Assembly (NCBI GenBank): GCA_019802505.1
Contig: JAFMOC010000194.1
Span: 387,501 to 451,500, forward strand
From: Corydoras sp. C115
Taxonomy: Eukaryota; Chordata; Actinopteri; Siluriformes; Callichthyidae
Direction: 5' to 3'
Length of the DNA: 64,000 nucleotides
Position 1 is the first letter of the stretch. Every line of letters starts with the position of its first letter. The notes under the pieces are model-generated. The model had not been told where the DNA came from, did no database searches, and worked only from the letters and a program-made list of their open reading frames with translations. This document shows, piece by piece, positions 44,666 through 55,665 of this stretch. The position numbers and the translations under genes were made by a program.

Positions 44666-45166
44666 GAGCCATTTTGCCAGGACTGGATTCCAGCTTAAAC
44701 CCATCCACTTGGAGGATTCCTCCCCCATCAGACCACCGTCCCCGTGAGGCGGTCCCGTCTGGCCCTGATGCAGCTGCGGTGGTATTATGGGTCAGAGAGA
44801 TCCCCGATGGCTCGTCAGCGTGTTTGCAAATGTTCCTTCAAGCCGAACACAATGGACATTAATGTTTCAGAGACACGGCGCAGAACGTTAAAAGGTGGAG
44901 GCGGATGCGTGTGGTCCAATCCACCAGGGTGCTCTCAGACCCGAACGCTGCGGGGTTGGTACCCCGGCAGGAAGTCAGCGGGACTACATCTGCTTTTAAG
45001 GGAAGAGCTTATACCACAGGCGGAGGCATCACCACCACACTCCACCCCCACCCCCCACCCCCCTACCATTTAACCTATTTTCTTGAAAGAACCAGGCATT
45101 TAACCTGCGGAACGCTGCCCTAATGGAGAACCTGCATCGGGACGGTTATACACTGCAGGATCTGGC
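44666..45166. other. Unique sequence, nothing recognised
   Basis: No supported feature. Confidence 0.5.
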
Positions 45167-45508
45167 ACGGTGGCTTAGTGATGAGCATGTTCTCCTCTCA
45201 GCCCTGGGGATCCAGGTTTGAATCCTAATCTGGGTGGAGTTTGCATGTTTTCCCCCTGTCCATGTGGGTTTCCTCCGGGTTCTCCGGTTTCCTCCCACTG
45301 TCCAAAAACATGGATCAAGGTCAATTGAATGCTCCAAATTGCCTCATATAGAGTGTGTCTATGTGACTGAGTGTGTGTCCAGTGATAGATTGCCCCCCTG
45401 TCCTGGGTGTTTCCACCCAGTGCCAGAAACGTTCTCCCCTGGATGGGCATGGGAAACCCCCCCCCCCCCGCGACTCTAGTAGAGGATAAAGCGGAAGATA
45501 AAGAATAA
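45167..45508 (+). mobile_element. V-SINE family A, full length
   Basis: GGCACGGTGGCTTAGTGATG to GGATAAAGCGGAAGATAAAG. The B box is GGTTTGAATCC. Confidence 0.92.
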
Positions 45509-45556
45509 TATATATACCTTTTAAAAGGGCTTTCCACACCTTGTGGTTGAAACTCT

Positions 45557-45716
45557 TTGCTGGGGCAGTATTAGGCTTTGTGTTAAGGAACCAGCCTTGC
45601 GACCTGAAGGTCCCCGGTTCGATTCCTAGTCCTACCAAGTACTACTAACCCCCGGTTGCTCTCTGGGCGCCATGTACTTGGTTGCCCACCACTCCAGGTA
45701 CGTGTGCTCACTCCAT

Positions 45717-45720
<4 letters not shown>
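45557..45720 (+). mobile_element. tRNA-like SINE family C
   Basis: TTGCTGGGGCAGTATTAGGC, then TTGCGACCTGAAGGTCCCCG and B box GGTTCGATTCC. The 3' end runs into a GT microsatellite. Confidence 0.75.

Positions 45721-45751
<31 letters not shown>
45720..45751 (+). repeat. (GT)n microsatellite
   Basis: About 15 units at the end of a family C SINE. Confidence 0.95.
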
Positions 45752-45753
<2 letters not shown>

Positions 45754-45904
45754 CACTGCATAGAACCACCTAAACTCAGCGAAACAGAGGCGTGGCCTAA
45801 TACTTCTGATGATGTGATGTCACTTCACACCGAGAATGTCCCTGGGTTTGGGGTCTGTGAAAACGCAATTTCGTTTATATTTCATGTATCACATGAAAAA
45901 GTCT

Positions 45905-46022
45905 GCTTGATTCCTTGATTAGTTTAATTAATCCCACGTTGTTTAATGGGGTTGAGTTCAGGGTTCTCTATGTGGGTCGCTCAACATCTTCAGAAGCAGA
46001 TAAAGCTCTTCCCTATACTGTT
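45905..46022 (-). pseudogene. Relic of the second Tc1-like family
   Basis: The minus strand reads ACAGTATAGGGAAGAGC and later CCCTGAACTCAACCCCATTA, the same two blocks as in the relic at 14943, with a different deletion between them. It is short and broken. Confidence 0.6.
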
Positions 46023-46823
46023 CGTTAGAGACACACAGTCCAAAACGCAGGTGTCGATGTGTAATTTTAAACACCTGTAGCTTGAGGACTAAATAAAACT
46101 CCAAAAATCAGTCGTTACGACGTTCTCGTCTGATCGAACATCATGGAAAGATAAAGACTTCAATGTCCATCTAAGACTCCACACCTGATACAGGTGTTCC
46201 TCTGAATCTGATTGAATCAGCTGTAGAACCGCATTGTTCTCCATCCTACGCTGCTGTTCGTGTTTGTATTTCTGGCGATTCAACCCCGCAGCGCTTTAAA
46301 TTTTAACAACGGCGTACTTATTTATTACCTCCAGGAATATCAAGGAGAATATTCAATGCCGTTTTCAATACTGCACGCAAGATGAAACATCTGGTGAAAC
46401 CCTGAGCAGATAGCCAGCCATCTGAATATAAATCTGTAAATACGATCCGCCGCCAGGCCCCCGCTGCAGGTGCCTCGCTCTCCCGGGTGGCGACTATGGC
46501 GGTGAGTTCTCGAGGACGACCTCGTTCAGGATGGACCGGCGTGCATGCATGCGGGGTGCAGGGGGTGTGCAGATATTCAGCCCCCATCGCGGGGGCGGCA
46601 GCGTGAATCCCTTTTTGATATTCATTTGATTTTGCACTGAAGGGTGAAGTTAATCCCGGCGCCTGCTGTAACACCTTAAAGCGAGCGCGCAAAGTGAGAG
46701 CTGTACAGAAGCGAGAGAGCCGTTCAGCGGCCCGAAGCCGTCTAACTGAGCCCACCCGGCTCCAGCGGCGCGTCCGCGGAGTGATGCTGCCGCATGGATA
46801 CAGGGATACTGCTCGGTATGGAC
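46023..46823. other. Unique sequence with a possible microexon
   Basis: CCCCGCTGCAG ends at 46469 and GCGGTGAGTT begins a donor at 46502, bracketing 32 bases. No longer exon is supported. Confidence 0.3.
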
Positions 46824-47008
46824 CATCCATCCATTATCTTCCGTTTTATCCTCGACTAGGGTCGTGGGGGGGCGGTTCCCCATCCAGGGGAGAATGTTTC
46901 GGGCGCTGGGCAGATACACCCAGGACAGGGTGCTAATCTATCACTGGACACACACTCACTCACACACATTCTATAAATTACACCCAGATTAGGATTCGAA
47001 CCGGGACT
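46824..47008 (-). mobile_element. V-SINE family A, 3' half plus part of head
   Basis: The CCATCCATC tail and 3' half are joined to a head remnant ATTAGGATTCGAACCGGG by deletion of the core. Confidence 0.87.
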
Positions 47009-47222
47009 GCTGGGGATCTAGGTTTGAATCCCAGCGCAGGGTGTAGTTTCCATGTTCTCCTCGGGTTCTTCAGGTTCTCCAGTTTCTTCTCAATGTGAAC
47101 TATCTGCTCTAAATTGCCCCTATATAGAGTGAGTGTGTGCCTAGTGATGGATGGGCATCCTGTCCTGGGTGTACCGGAATGTTCTCCCCTGGATGGGCAT
47201 GGAGAAACCCCCCCACCCGTGC
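47009..47222 (+). mobile_element. V-SINE family A, old copy, inverted to its neighbour
   Basis: CTGGGGATCTAGGTTTGAAT to GGGCATGGAGAAACC, with several deletions. It abuts the previous copy head to head. Confidence 0.83.
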
Positions 47223-47968
47223 TCAGTAATCCTGGGTAACATTTTTCGCCGGTTAATTTTAAATGGTAATCAGGAACGATGGAACGCAGGGCTTCCTGTC
47301 ACATCTTAACTTCCAGCCTGACTGCTCGTGTTCTAATTACCCGTCTGATTTGTACCTTGATTGAGGCGCGCCGCGAATGCATAATCAATCGCCCCTCAAT
47401 CCCCCGGCCCCCGCTCGTGCATCGATTAGCTGGGCCTGCCAGTCCACATAATGAAGGATGTGATGTGTTTCCGCGCCGTATCGACGCGATCGAGATTTTC
47501 ACCGACTTCTGCCCGCCGCCCCGTGGCGGGTGACTCCAGGAATGCCACGCTCTCAGGAACGCTGCGCAAATGTTCCGCCGTAAAGGATACATCTGGACAG
47601 GGTCCAATTCAAAGGTAATTAAGGCTTCCGAGCCGCTTCCCTGCCCTCCGTGTTGCTCATTTTAGGCCTAATTTCGGTCTAATGGGCCCATTTTATGTTA
47701 ATAGGCCACGCAAGCCCAAAATACACCGACCTCTCACATCGCTGCACAGAGTGGAAACCCGCCGCTGCGTTGCGGCGCCTTTAAACGGACCCTTGTTGGC
47801 GCTCTCACACTGTTTTCACAATCTTGATTTGCCGCTAGGTTATTAGTTCAAGTGACATTCGTCGGGCAAATGGCGTGCTCCATAGGTGGAGTCGGGTAGC
47901 TACAGATGCCCATTTACCCCAAAAGGAAAGAAAACATCATGGGACATTTTTATAAATTGGTATGATTG
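47223..47968. other. Unique sequence, possibly conserved
   Basis: The part 47280-47720 is well-mixed text with TAATTACCC and GGTAATTAAGG motifs. No gene is seen. Confidence 0.4.
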
Positions 47969-48301
47969 GGGCAGCATGTTCGCTTAGTGGTTGGCATGTT
48001 CTCCTCTCAGCGCTGAGGATTCCCGATTCGAATCCCAATCAGGGTGGAGTTTGCATGTTCTTTTCCTCCGGGTTCTCTGGTTTCCTCCCACAGTCCAAAA
48101 ACATGGATCAATGTCAATTGAATTCTCCAAATTGCCCCATATGGAGTGTGTGTGTGAGTGAGTGTGTGTCCAGTGATAGATTGGCGTCCTGTCCTGGGTG
48201 TATCTGCCTAGAGCCCGAAATGTTCTCCCCTGGATGGGCATGGGGAACCCCCCGCGATTCTAGTAAAGGATAAAGTGGAAGATAATGGATGGATGGATGG
48301 T
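47969..48301 (+). mobile_element. V-SINE family A, full length
   Basis: The head is slightly altered and the tail is (GGAT)3. Confidence 0.92.
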
Positions 48302-48745
48302 TTGATTGGTCGAATGCAGAATGGATTTGATTCGTTGGCTGATTGTAATTAAGGTAAACCAGCTGGTTGACATTGTTAGTGAGATTCGGCTGCTCGTTTC
48401 TTTAGATTTGGGATTCTAGTCACCAAAGTCACGTGACTTCTTGTTGAAAGACTGGCTTCCTCTTCGTTCTCGTCACACTTCCATACATTTACGTATTTGG
48501 CAGTGTTCACTAAAAACAACGTTCTTCTTGGCTCTCCAATGAGCGTGTTTCTCTGCGTTCACCATCACATGACCCGTACACCAATTGGTTGTTTCCCATT
48601 TATTTGCCACGCCCCTTTTTTCCCTCACATACGCGTCATCAGTTATGGCTGCCAAATAATTGGAATGGCTTTACCATTGTTTGCAGTACAGAGTCAAAAC
48701 CACGACATCCTTATAATAAGTACATATGTACTGTAGTTATTGGTG
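48302..48745. other. Unique sequence, nothing recognised
   Basis: No supported feature. Confidence 0.5.
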
Positions 48746-48828
48746 GGCGGCACAGTGGCTTAGTCATTGGTATGTTCTCCTCTCAGTGCTAGGGCTTCCC
48801 GGTTCGAATTCCAATTTTGACCCAGTCC
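48746..48828 (+). mobile_element. V-SINE family A, head only
   Basis: GGGCGGCACAGTGGCTTAGT to GGTTCGAATTCCAATTT. It stops just after the B box. Confidence 0.85.
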
Positions 48829-48906
48829 ATCCAGCGCCACACCATCAGCATCACTACAGTGCTGAGACCCACAAATACACCACACCCCACCCCCTCTGCA
48901 TTCAGC

Positions 48907-49140
48907 CATCCATCCATTATCTTCCATCCATTCCATCCATTATCTTCCACTTTATCCTCTATTAGGGTCGCAGGGGGTTCCCTTTGCCCATCCATGGGAG
49001 AATGTTTCGGGGCGCTGGGCAGACAGGGGGCCAATCAATTGCTGGGCACACTCTAACTCACACAGACACACTCTATATGGGGCAATTTGGAGAATTCAAT
49101 TGCCCTCCATGTTTTTGGACCGTCGGAGGAACACGGAGAA
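48907..49140 (-). mobile_element. V-SINE family A, 3' part
   Basis: A duplicated CCATCCATTATCTTCCA tail is followed by the 3' half and part of the core, ending near 49140. Confidence 0.88.
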
Positions 49141-49740
49141 CGCGTTCACCCATACTGAAATAATTTAAAGGGATGCAAGAGATATGAATATTACAGAAGA
49201 TGAATTTCGAGCAGAATCTCGGGTCCTGTAATCCCATTCTGAAGGCCCATTTCAAACGGCATAATAAAGTTCTGATTCAGGTCTTTGTGGAGACGGTGTA
49301 GAACCGGTCAGTGAGTGTGTGCTTCCTTATTTATGTACGTTCCTCTATGAGAGGACCAGAAACCGCCGAGCGTGCAGAAAGCCCCCCCGCGCTGCAGATA
49401 TAATTATTCTTTTTGGTGCCGTATTTCTCGCTCGCCGCCGTTTCGTGTGCGTTCACCGTGTGCTTATGTCAGATGCTTCACCGGGGGGGGGGAGTGGTCC
49501 ACAAGCAAATCGCCTCTGCTGGTAATGAGTAGCGGCCTGGCTCTCGCGCTCTTCATGGTTCTGCATGCTGTGTGAACAAGCGGCGAGGAACCCTCCACAT
49601 TCGCAGTTAGAACACGTAGGAACCAAACAGCGGTCAGCGCCGAGGTGTTCTGCGTCTACAGATGTTCTGAACGAAATACACGACGGCACATGGGGTGACT
49701 GCGCTCTGCTTCTGACAGGAACGTTCTGGTCAGGAAGACC
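49141..49740. other. Unique sequence, nothing recognised
   Basis: An open frame of 121 codons on the minus strand (49453-49818) runs into the hAT element and has no known domain. Confidence 0.45.
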
Positions 49741-49748
49741 ACGTCGGG

Positions 49749-50256
49749 TAGGGTGATCAGATGTCCCACTTTGTGCAGGACAGTCACACAATTTCGTTAC
49801 TTTTCCCGCGTTCCGCAAATTGAGACGTTGTCCCGCAGTTATTGAAAGTCAGACTAAAATATAATCTATATATTGGGTGGCTTAGTGGTTGGCACGTTCG
49901 CCTCTCAGCACTACGGATTCCCAGTTCGAATCCCCATCTGGTTGGAGTTTCCATGTTCTCCCCGTGTCCGCATGGGTTTCCTTCGGGTTCTCCGTTTTCC
50001 TTCCACAGTCCAAAAACATGGATCAAGGTCAAGTGAATTCTCCAAATTGCCCCTGAGGATAAAGTGAAAGATAATGGATGGATGGAGATATATATATATA
50101 TAATTGCAGACTGTTATGTGCTAAAGGTGCAGAATAGAGATGTTTCTTTTTTGTTTTAAGTTATTTTAGACTACCTTGATGCATTAGTGTCCCACATTGT
50201 CCCACACAAACATACTCTTTGTCCCACATCCGGTGAATTGGAATCTGGTCACCCTA
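49749..50256. mobile_element. hAT-like non-autonomous element (about 508 bp) with a SINE inside
   Basis: The left end TAGGGTGATCAGATGTCC and the reversed right end TAGGGTGACCAGATTCC are inverted repeats. The flanks are ACGTCGGG (49741-49748) and ACATCAGG (50257-50264). They differ only at two positions, both of which are CpG in the left copy, so they look like one 8-bp duplication after CpG decay. A SINE at 49875-50088 interrupts the element and leaves about 295 bp of element sequence. No coding potential is visible. Confidence 0.65.
49875..50088 (+). mobile_element. V-SINE family A inserted in a hAT-like element
   Basis: Head and core run to AATTGCCCC and then jump to GAGGATAAAGTGAAAGATAA with a GGATGGATGGA tail. 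It interrupts 49749-50256. Confidence 0.9.
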
Positions 50257-50499
50257 ACATCAGGTCGCGGGTTCTCTTTGCGGGCGTCTTCGTGGGTTTC
50301 GTTTACAGGCTCGGGTTCTCTCTGACATCACACCCACTGCCTGCTTCAGAACGCATACAGAACTGGAACCCGGTCCTATGAGATTGTTCTAAATGTCTAA
50401 CAGATGGTCCACTTTAAGGGGCATCACTTAAACATTCCACACGGACCATTAGGAGAACCCTCAGAACAACCCTGTGGAGGCTGTAATTGATGTTTGGAA

Positions 50500-50562
50500 T
50501 TGAACCCGGGACCCTGGAGCTGCGCAGCATCAGCACCACCCACTGCGCTGCTAGGTCTCCCT
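50500..50562 (-). mobile_element. Head of another V-SINE subfamily
   Basis: TTGAACCCGGGACCCTGG and CACCCACTGCGCTGC match the reversed head of the generic fish V-SINE more than the local subfamily. Confidence 0.55.
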
Positions 50563-50789
50563 GTGTTTATGAAGAAGGTCACATGAGTGGACTGTAAGAA
50601 GCCATACGATAATGAGATGCATTATGGGTAATAAATTCTGCATTAGGAGGATGATGATGATGTGCTGCATCATGTGATGGGACAGCCACTGCATCAGGAA
50701 TAACATCAGGTTCTGGGGGGTGGGGGGAGAGTGGAGGTCAGGGCTCTGTGTGGACCAGAGCTTTACTGCCTCCCCAGTTCCTGCAAAGC

Positions 50790-51715
50790 CTGAAGACCCA
50801 GGTCAAAGGCACTTGGACGGAGGACGAATAAAGGTCAAATGCACTCAAGACAAATGGACTCAGACCTAGTTAAAATACACTGGGACCCTGGTCAAAGGCA
50901 CTCAGACCCAGGACAAATGCACTCTGACCCAAGACTAAGACAATTGGACCCAGGACTCTAGGTTGCCCAGGACCCAATGCACTCTGACCCAGGGCAAATA
51001 CACTTGGACCAAGGTCAAATGCACTCTAACCCAGGGCAAATACACTTGGACCCAGGTAAAAGGCAATTGGATCCAGATCAAATTTACTCTGACCCAGGCC
51101 AAATACATCTGTACCCAGGTCAAAGGCACTTAGACCAAAGACTAAGACAATTGGACCCAGGACAAATACACTCTGACCAAGGACAAATACACTTGGACCC
51201 AGGTCAAATGGACTTAGACCCAGGTAAAATACACTTGGACCCAGGTAAAATACACTTGGACCCTGGTCAAATGGAATCTGACCCAGGTCAAATGCACTTG
51301 GACCCAGGTCAAATGGACTTAGACCCAGGTAAAATGCACTCTGACCCAGGTCAAATGGACTCTGACCCAGGTCAAATGCACTTGGACCCAGGTCAAATGC
51401 ACTCTGACCCAGGTCAAATGGACTCTGACCCAGGTCAAATGCACTCTGACCCAGGTCAAATGCACTCTGACCCAGGTCAAATGGACTCTGACCCAGGTCA
51501 AATGGACTCTGACCTAGGTCAAATGCACTCTGACCCAGGTCAAATGGACTTTGACCCAGGTCTAATGGACTTAGACCCAGGTCAAATGCACTCTGACCCA
51601 GGTCAAATACACTTAGACCCAGGTCAAATGCACTTGGCCCCAGGTCAAATACACTTGGAACCAGGTCAAATGGACTCAGACCCAGGACAAATACACTCTA
51701 ATACAGGTCAGTGAT
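50790..51715 (+). repeat. 21-bp minisatellite (GACCCAGGTCAAATG...), array 1
   Basis: The unit GACCCAGGTCAAATGCACTC plus T is 21 bp, so one frame stays open for 245 codons as DPGQMHS repeats. The minus strand is open too (TWVRVHL repeats). I treat it as non-coding. Confidence 0.95.
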
Positions 51716-52501
51716 TGGGGCCAAGTGTGCAAACAGAATTGCGTCCTGTTTATCCAAACATGTTCTAATGTACATTAGATCTTCAGCCGGTACAGTTCCA
51801 AAGAACCGATGCATAAGAGAATGCGGTTCTCACGTTGCCGTACGGTTGAGTCTCAAGCCCAGCACGTCAATATCAAACAATCCACTACTGAAGACCCAAT
51901 TTTCTTGTATCTCAAAATCAATACGTTTCTCATATTACATGGCCTTCTGATCACCATGATCACCCATTATACAGCGCTGGGAAATCGAACCCACATCTCC
52001 AACCTGCTGCCCGCCGTTTGCTTCGAGTTGTTCGATCTTCCAACCTTGGTCAACTTTATTACTTACAGTGATTGGAATCTGAACCGGCTTTGTGAAAACA
52101 TCTGTCAGGCGTGTTGGTGTGTATATAAGTGTACCAGCCTCATCAGCGCAGCGCCATCGTAAAGCTCCGGCCAATTTCCAATGTTTACGACAGGATGTGA
52201 AATACTGACCCGGCCCCTCCATTTCAGATGCACAGACCACCTCCGTGTGGAGGAGATCGATAGTTTTTCACATTCCCACCACATATCGTCGCCAAGACGC
52301 TTGTGGACTCCACAATCCTGTCTGAGGAACGTTCTGAGGAACCGTCTGAGAGAACTCTGTGGATAAATTTAATAGCAAAGCAAAGCTACAGAATTAAAAC
52401 GTCTACATTCACATCTATTTATCTACGATTAAGGTTCGTGAGGATGTGTGAGGCACAACTGACTGGATCCAGTTCTCACCAGACAGGTCCTTCCACACAC
52501 A
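51716..52501. other. Unique sequence between the two 21-bp arrays
   Basis: No gene is supported. GGGAAATCGAACCCACATC at 51979 is a tRNA-head-like scrap. Confidence 0.4.
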
Positions 52502-52619
52502 GTGAGGACCAGACCTTTACTGCCTCCATTTGCCTCGTCCATTCAACGTCTTGCCTCTTTTGGACAGCCAAGAGATGTGGGGCGGAACTGTGCTGGAGAA
52601 CGTTCCTGCAAATCTGGAA

Positions 52620-53040
52620 GACCAGGTCAAATGCCCCAGACCCAGGACAATTACCCTCATACCGATGTCAAATGGACCAGGTCAATTGCACTTGAACCCA
52701 GGTCAATTGCCCTCAGACGCAGGTCAAATGCACTTGGAACCATGTCAAATAGACTAATACCCAGGTCAAATGGACTCAGACCCTGGTCAATTGCACTTGG
52801 ACCCAGGTCAAAGAGACTCAGACCCAGGTCAAATTGACTCAGACCCAGGTCAAATTGACTCAGACCCAGGTCAATTGACCTCAGACGCAGGTCACATGTT
52901 CTTAGAGCCAGGTCAAATGCACTTGGAACCATGTCAAATACACTCATACCCAGGTCAAATGGACTCAAACCCAGGTCAATTGGACTTGGACCCAGATCAA
53001 ATTGACTCAGACCCAGGTCAAATGCCCTCAGAGCCAGGGC
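52620..53040 (+). repeat. 21-bp minisatellite, array 2
   Basis: The units are the same as in array 1, with more AATTG variants. Its left flank (52502-52620) resembles the left flank of array 1 (50748-50800). CAACTGACTGGATCCAG at 52456 and CAACTGACCGGATCCAG at 53063 bracket it. Confidence 0.93.
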
Positions 53041-53117
53041 TTCACTTCAGCAAATACAGTACAACTGACCGGATCCAGGTCTCACCCACGAGTTCACCTT
53101 GAGATCTGAAAATTCCA

Positions 53118-53215
53118 TTGGTAGGTCTGTTGAGAGGTCCATTGGTAGGTCCGCTGTGAGGTCCGTTGAAAGGTCCGTTGATAGGTCTGTTGTAAGGTCT
53201 GTTGAGAGAGAACTG
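53118..53215 (+). repeat. Short tandem array AGGTCCGTTG
   Basis: A unit of about 16 bp (GAGGTCCGTTGATAGG-like) is repeated six times. Confidence 0.85.
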
Positions 53216-53475
53216 AAGCTGCTTGAGTGTGGAACAGAAACAGCTCCACTTCCTGCTCAGTACTTTAAACGAAAATACACACTGCCTCAGCGCCAGCTCT
53301 CACAACGAACCTCTCAACCCTCAGCTGCCTCTGCGGTTATTTTAAGCTCTCTCAACGTTCTGCAGAAATGTGGAGCTCACGGTGCCAACCGGCAGGTGCT
53401 ACAGTTATTCTGTCAACACGCGCAGGAGAACCATTTTAATACCAACCGGGTGGCGCTGCCACGATGTAGATGTTA
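53216..53475. other. Unique sequence
   Basis: It has an open frame without a known domain, following the short tandem array. Confidence 0.45.
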
Positions 53476-53790
53476 CCACGTTCACATTCTCCTCTCAGCG
53501 CTGGGGATCCAGGTTAACATTCCAATCTAGGTGGAGATTCCATATTCTCCTCATGGCCACATGGGTTCCCTTTGGGTTCTCCAGTTCCCTACTACAGTCC
53601 AAGAACATGGACTGAAGATAAGTAGCCTGCTCTATATTGCCCCTATATAGAGAGTGTGTGCATAGTAAAGTATTGGCGCCCTGCCCTGGGTGTATCTGCC
53701 CAGCGCCCGAAACGTTCTCCCCTGGATGTGCATGGGGAACCCTGCTCCCCCCCCTGCGACCTTAGTAGAGGATAAAACTAAAGATAATGA
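53476..53790 (+). mobile_element. V-SINE family A, diverged
   Basis: The B box is destroyed (GGTTAACATTCC). The 3' part is well preserved. Confidence 0.88.
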
Positions 53791-54023
53791 GATGCGATAG
53801 GTCTGTTTTTATTTCCTGTTATTCCGAATGATTGTTTATATCATTAATTTACTTAATTTTTAAATTTTGAGTTCTGTGATTTGCATATACAATACATCCA
53901 CTATGCAAAAACAAACTCGTTAAACTTCAAAGGTTCATAAAAACAAACATTATAAACAGGATGCAAAAAAATACACAGCGTAAAATGACAAAGCTTTGTA
54001 ACATCGCAGGAGAAGTCAGCTCA

Positions 54024-54308
54024 TTCAGCTGTTCCTATTAGGGGGCGCCACAGGCAATCATTACTCTACATCATAGCACACCCTAAGTATCCCCCTCCAT
54101 TTTTCCGCCCCCCACCTGTACGTCCTCCCTCACTACAACCTCCTCTATGACCTCCCCCCCCCCCCCCCCCACCTGGTGGCTCCATCCTCAGCATCCTTCT
54201 GCTGATCAGCCTCCTCCCTCCTCTGTACATGCCCTAACGCCTCCAACTCCCCTCCCTAACGCTGTCTTCTGAATGTCCCACCTGTCCTGTCACTCTAATT
54301 ATCTTATC
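54024..54308 (-). mobile_element. 3' fragment of a LINE (non-LTR retrotransposon)
   Basis: The plus strand reads CTATTAGGGGGCGCCACAGG and later CACCTGGTGGCTCCATCCTC and AGCATCCTTCTGCTGATCAG. These are antisense landmarks of the C-terminal end of a reverse-transcriptase ORF in a LINE family abundant in fish. A run of C residues and several indels break the frame. The clade cannot be fixed from this piece. Confidence 0.6.
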
Positions 54309-54328
54309 CACTCTCTCTCTCTTTAATG

Positions 54329-54330
<2 letters not shown>

Positions 54331-54394
<64 letters not shown>

Positions 54395-54450
54395 CATATA
54401 TATTTATACATATATATTTATACATATATATATACATATAATATATATAT
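54331..54450. repeat. TA-rich microsatellite with TATTTATACA units
   Basis: A pure TA run is followed by about three TATATATTTATACA units, then the SINE at 54449. Confidence 0.94.
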
Positions 54451-54789
54451 AGCAGCATGGTGGCTTAGTGTTTAGCATGTTCTCCTCTCAGTGCAAGGGA
54501 TTCCTGGTTTGGATCCCAATCTGGGTGGAGGTTGCATGTTCTCCCCGTGTCCGCAGGGGTTTCCTCCGGGTTCTCCGGTTCCTCCCACAGTCCAAAACCA
54601 TGGATCAAGGTCAATTGAATGCTCCAAATTGCCCCATATAGAGTGTGTTTGTGTGAGTGATTGTGTGTCCATCGATAGATTGCCCACTGTCCTGGGTGTA
54701 TCTGCCAAGCGCCTGAAACGTTCTCCCCTGGATGGCCATGGGGAAGCCCCCTACCCCATGACCCTAGTAGAGGATTGGATGGATGGATA
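54449..54789 (+). mobile_element. V-SINE family A, full length
   Basis: GCAGCATGGTGGCTTAGTGT to GATTGGATGGATGGAT, next to a TA array. Confidence 0.92.
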
Positions 54790-55548
54790 TATACTGTATA
54801 CTGTATCTATAGACGATATAGTGAATGCCGTGTAAATAAATGACTTTTATGTATTTTTAAAGTCGTAACGTTGTTTATTACAGAAACTAAAAGAAAATTT
54901 TAAATGGACTTAAATCCTCATGGCCTATGGAATAATAAAGGTATTAAATATAATGAAATCCCATTTGTAATTAACATGGAGGTTCCCTGTACTCTGAACA
55001 GATGAAGGACGGGTCTGTGATGGTGATACGGTGCTGTATCAGGGGCAACTGTGTGCCAGAGTTGAAGTCAGAATCAAGCCCAAATGCCCCAGAGGGGGTC
55101 GGCAACGACTCCGGACATGATGGGAACTGCACTTAATTAAAAGTCCCTAACAAAGTGAATATTTAATGGTGTAGAGCGGCGGGTGCGGGTGATGGCGCCG
55201 CACATGCCCAGCTGTGCCCGTCGTATTATCCTGCCCGAACTCGCTCTTTTATCTGATTCTGTTGTCTCATGAGACGCCGCGCTCGTTCCTCCCACCAGCA
55301 ATTAATGTCAAGCTACGATGAGTGTGTGGGCTATTTGCGAGCATCCGTCTATAGTATTTCATCCTCTCAGCTTAGCTGTTAACCTCGCAGTAAATACCGC
55401 GGGGATTGTTTTGCTTCAGTGATTCATGGTTGAACTAATTCCAACAAAGTCCTACAAATCCAACTAATATATTAAACATGCTTTACTTTAATATCTTTAA
55501 CTAAACAAAGCCGGGGTGCAGTGTGCTGCTTTATTGTTGAATGTGTTC
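54790..55548. other. Unique sequence, possible conserved block
   Basis: The part 55230-55420 is well-mixed text with CAGCAATTAATGTCAAGC. No gene is seen. Confidence 0.4.
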
Positions 55549-55575
55549 TCACCGGCCACTTTATTAGAGACAGAG
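55549..55575 (+). repeat. Terminal fragment with CCGGCCACTTTATTAG
   Basis: It shares CACCGGCCACTTTATTAG with 24849. Confidence 0.5.
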
Positions 55576-55607
55576 CGTCATCACTGTATCAGCTCCTCTG
55601 ATCAGAC

Positions 55608-55665
55608 TGATGGGGTTCGTAGTTCTACAGTTACGGCATTCTGTAGTCCATCTGTTAGTGTGGGT
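55608..55665 (-). repeat. Short dispersed repeat R2, copy 3
   Basis: The reverse complement holds GGACTACAGAATGCC and GAACTACGAACCCCATC. It lies beside the start of the 55655 minisatellite. Confidence 0.65.

Noticed and set aside
50977..51714. A 245-codon open frame of DPGQMHS-like repeats that could be a repeat protein.
   Set aside because: The unit is 21 bp, so any stop-free frame stays open. The opposite strand is open too, unit variants change amino acids freely, and no signal or splice site is present.
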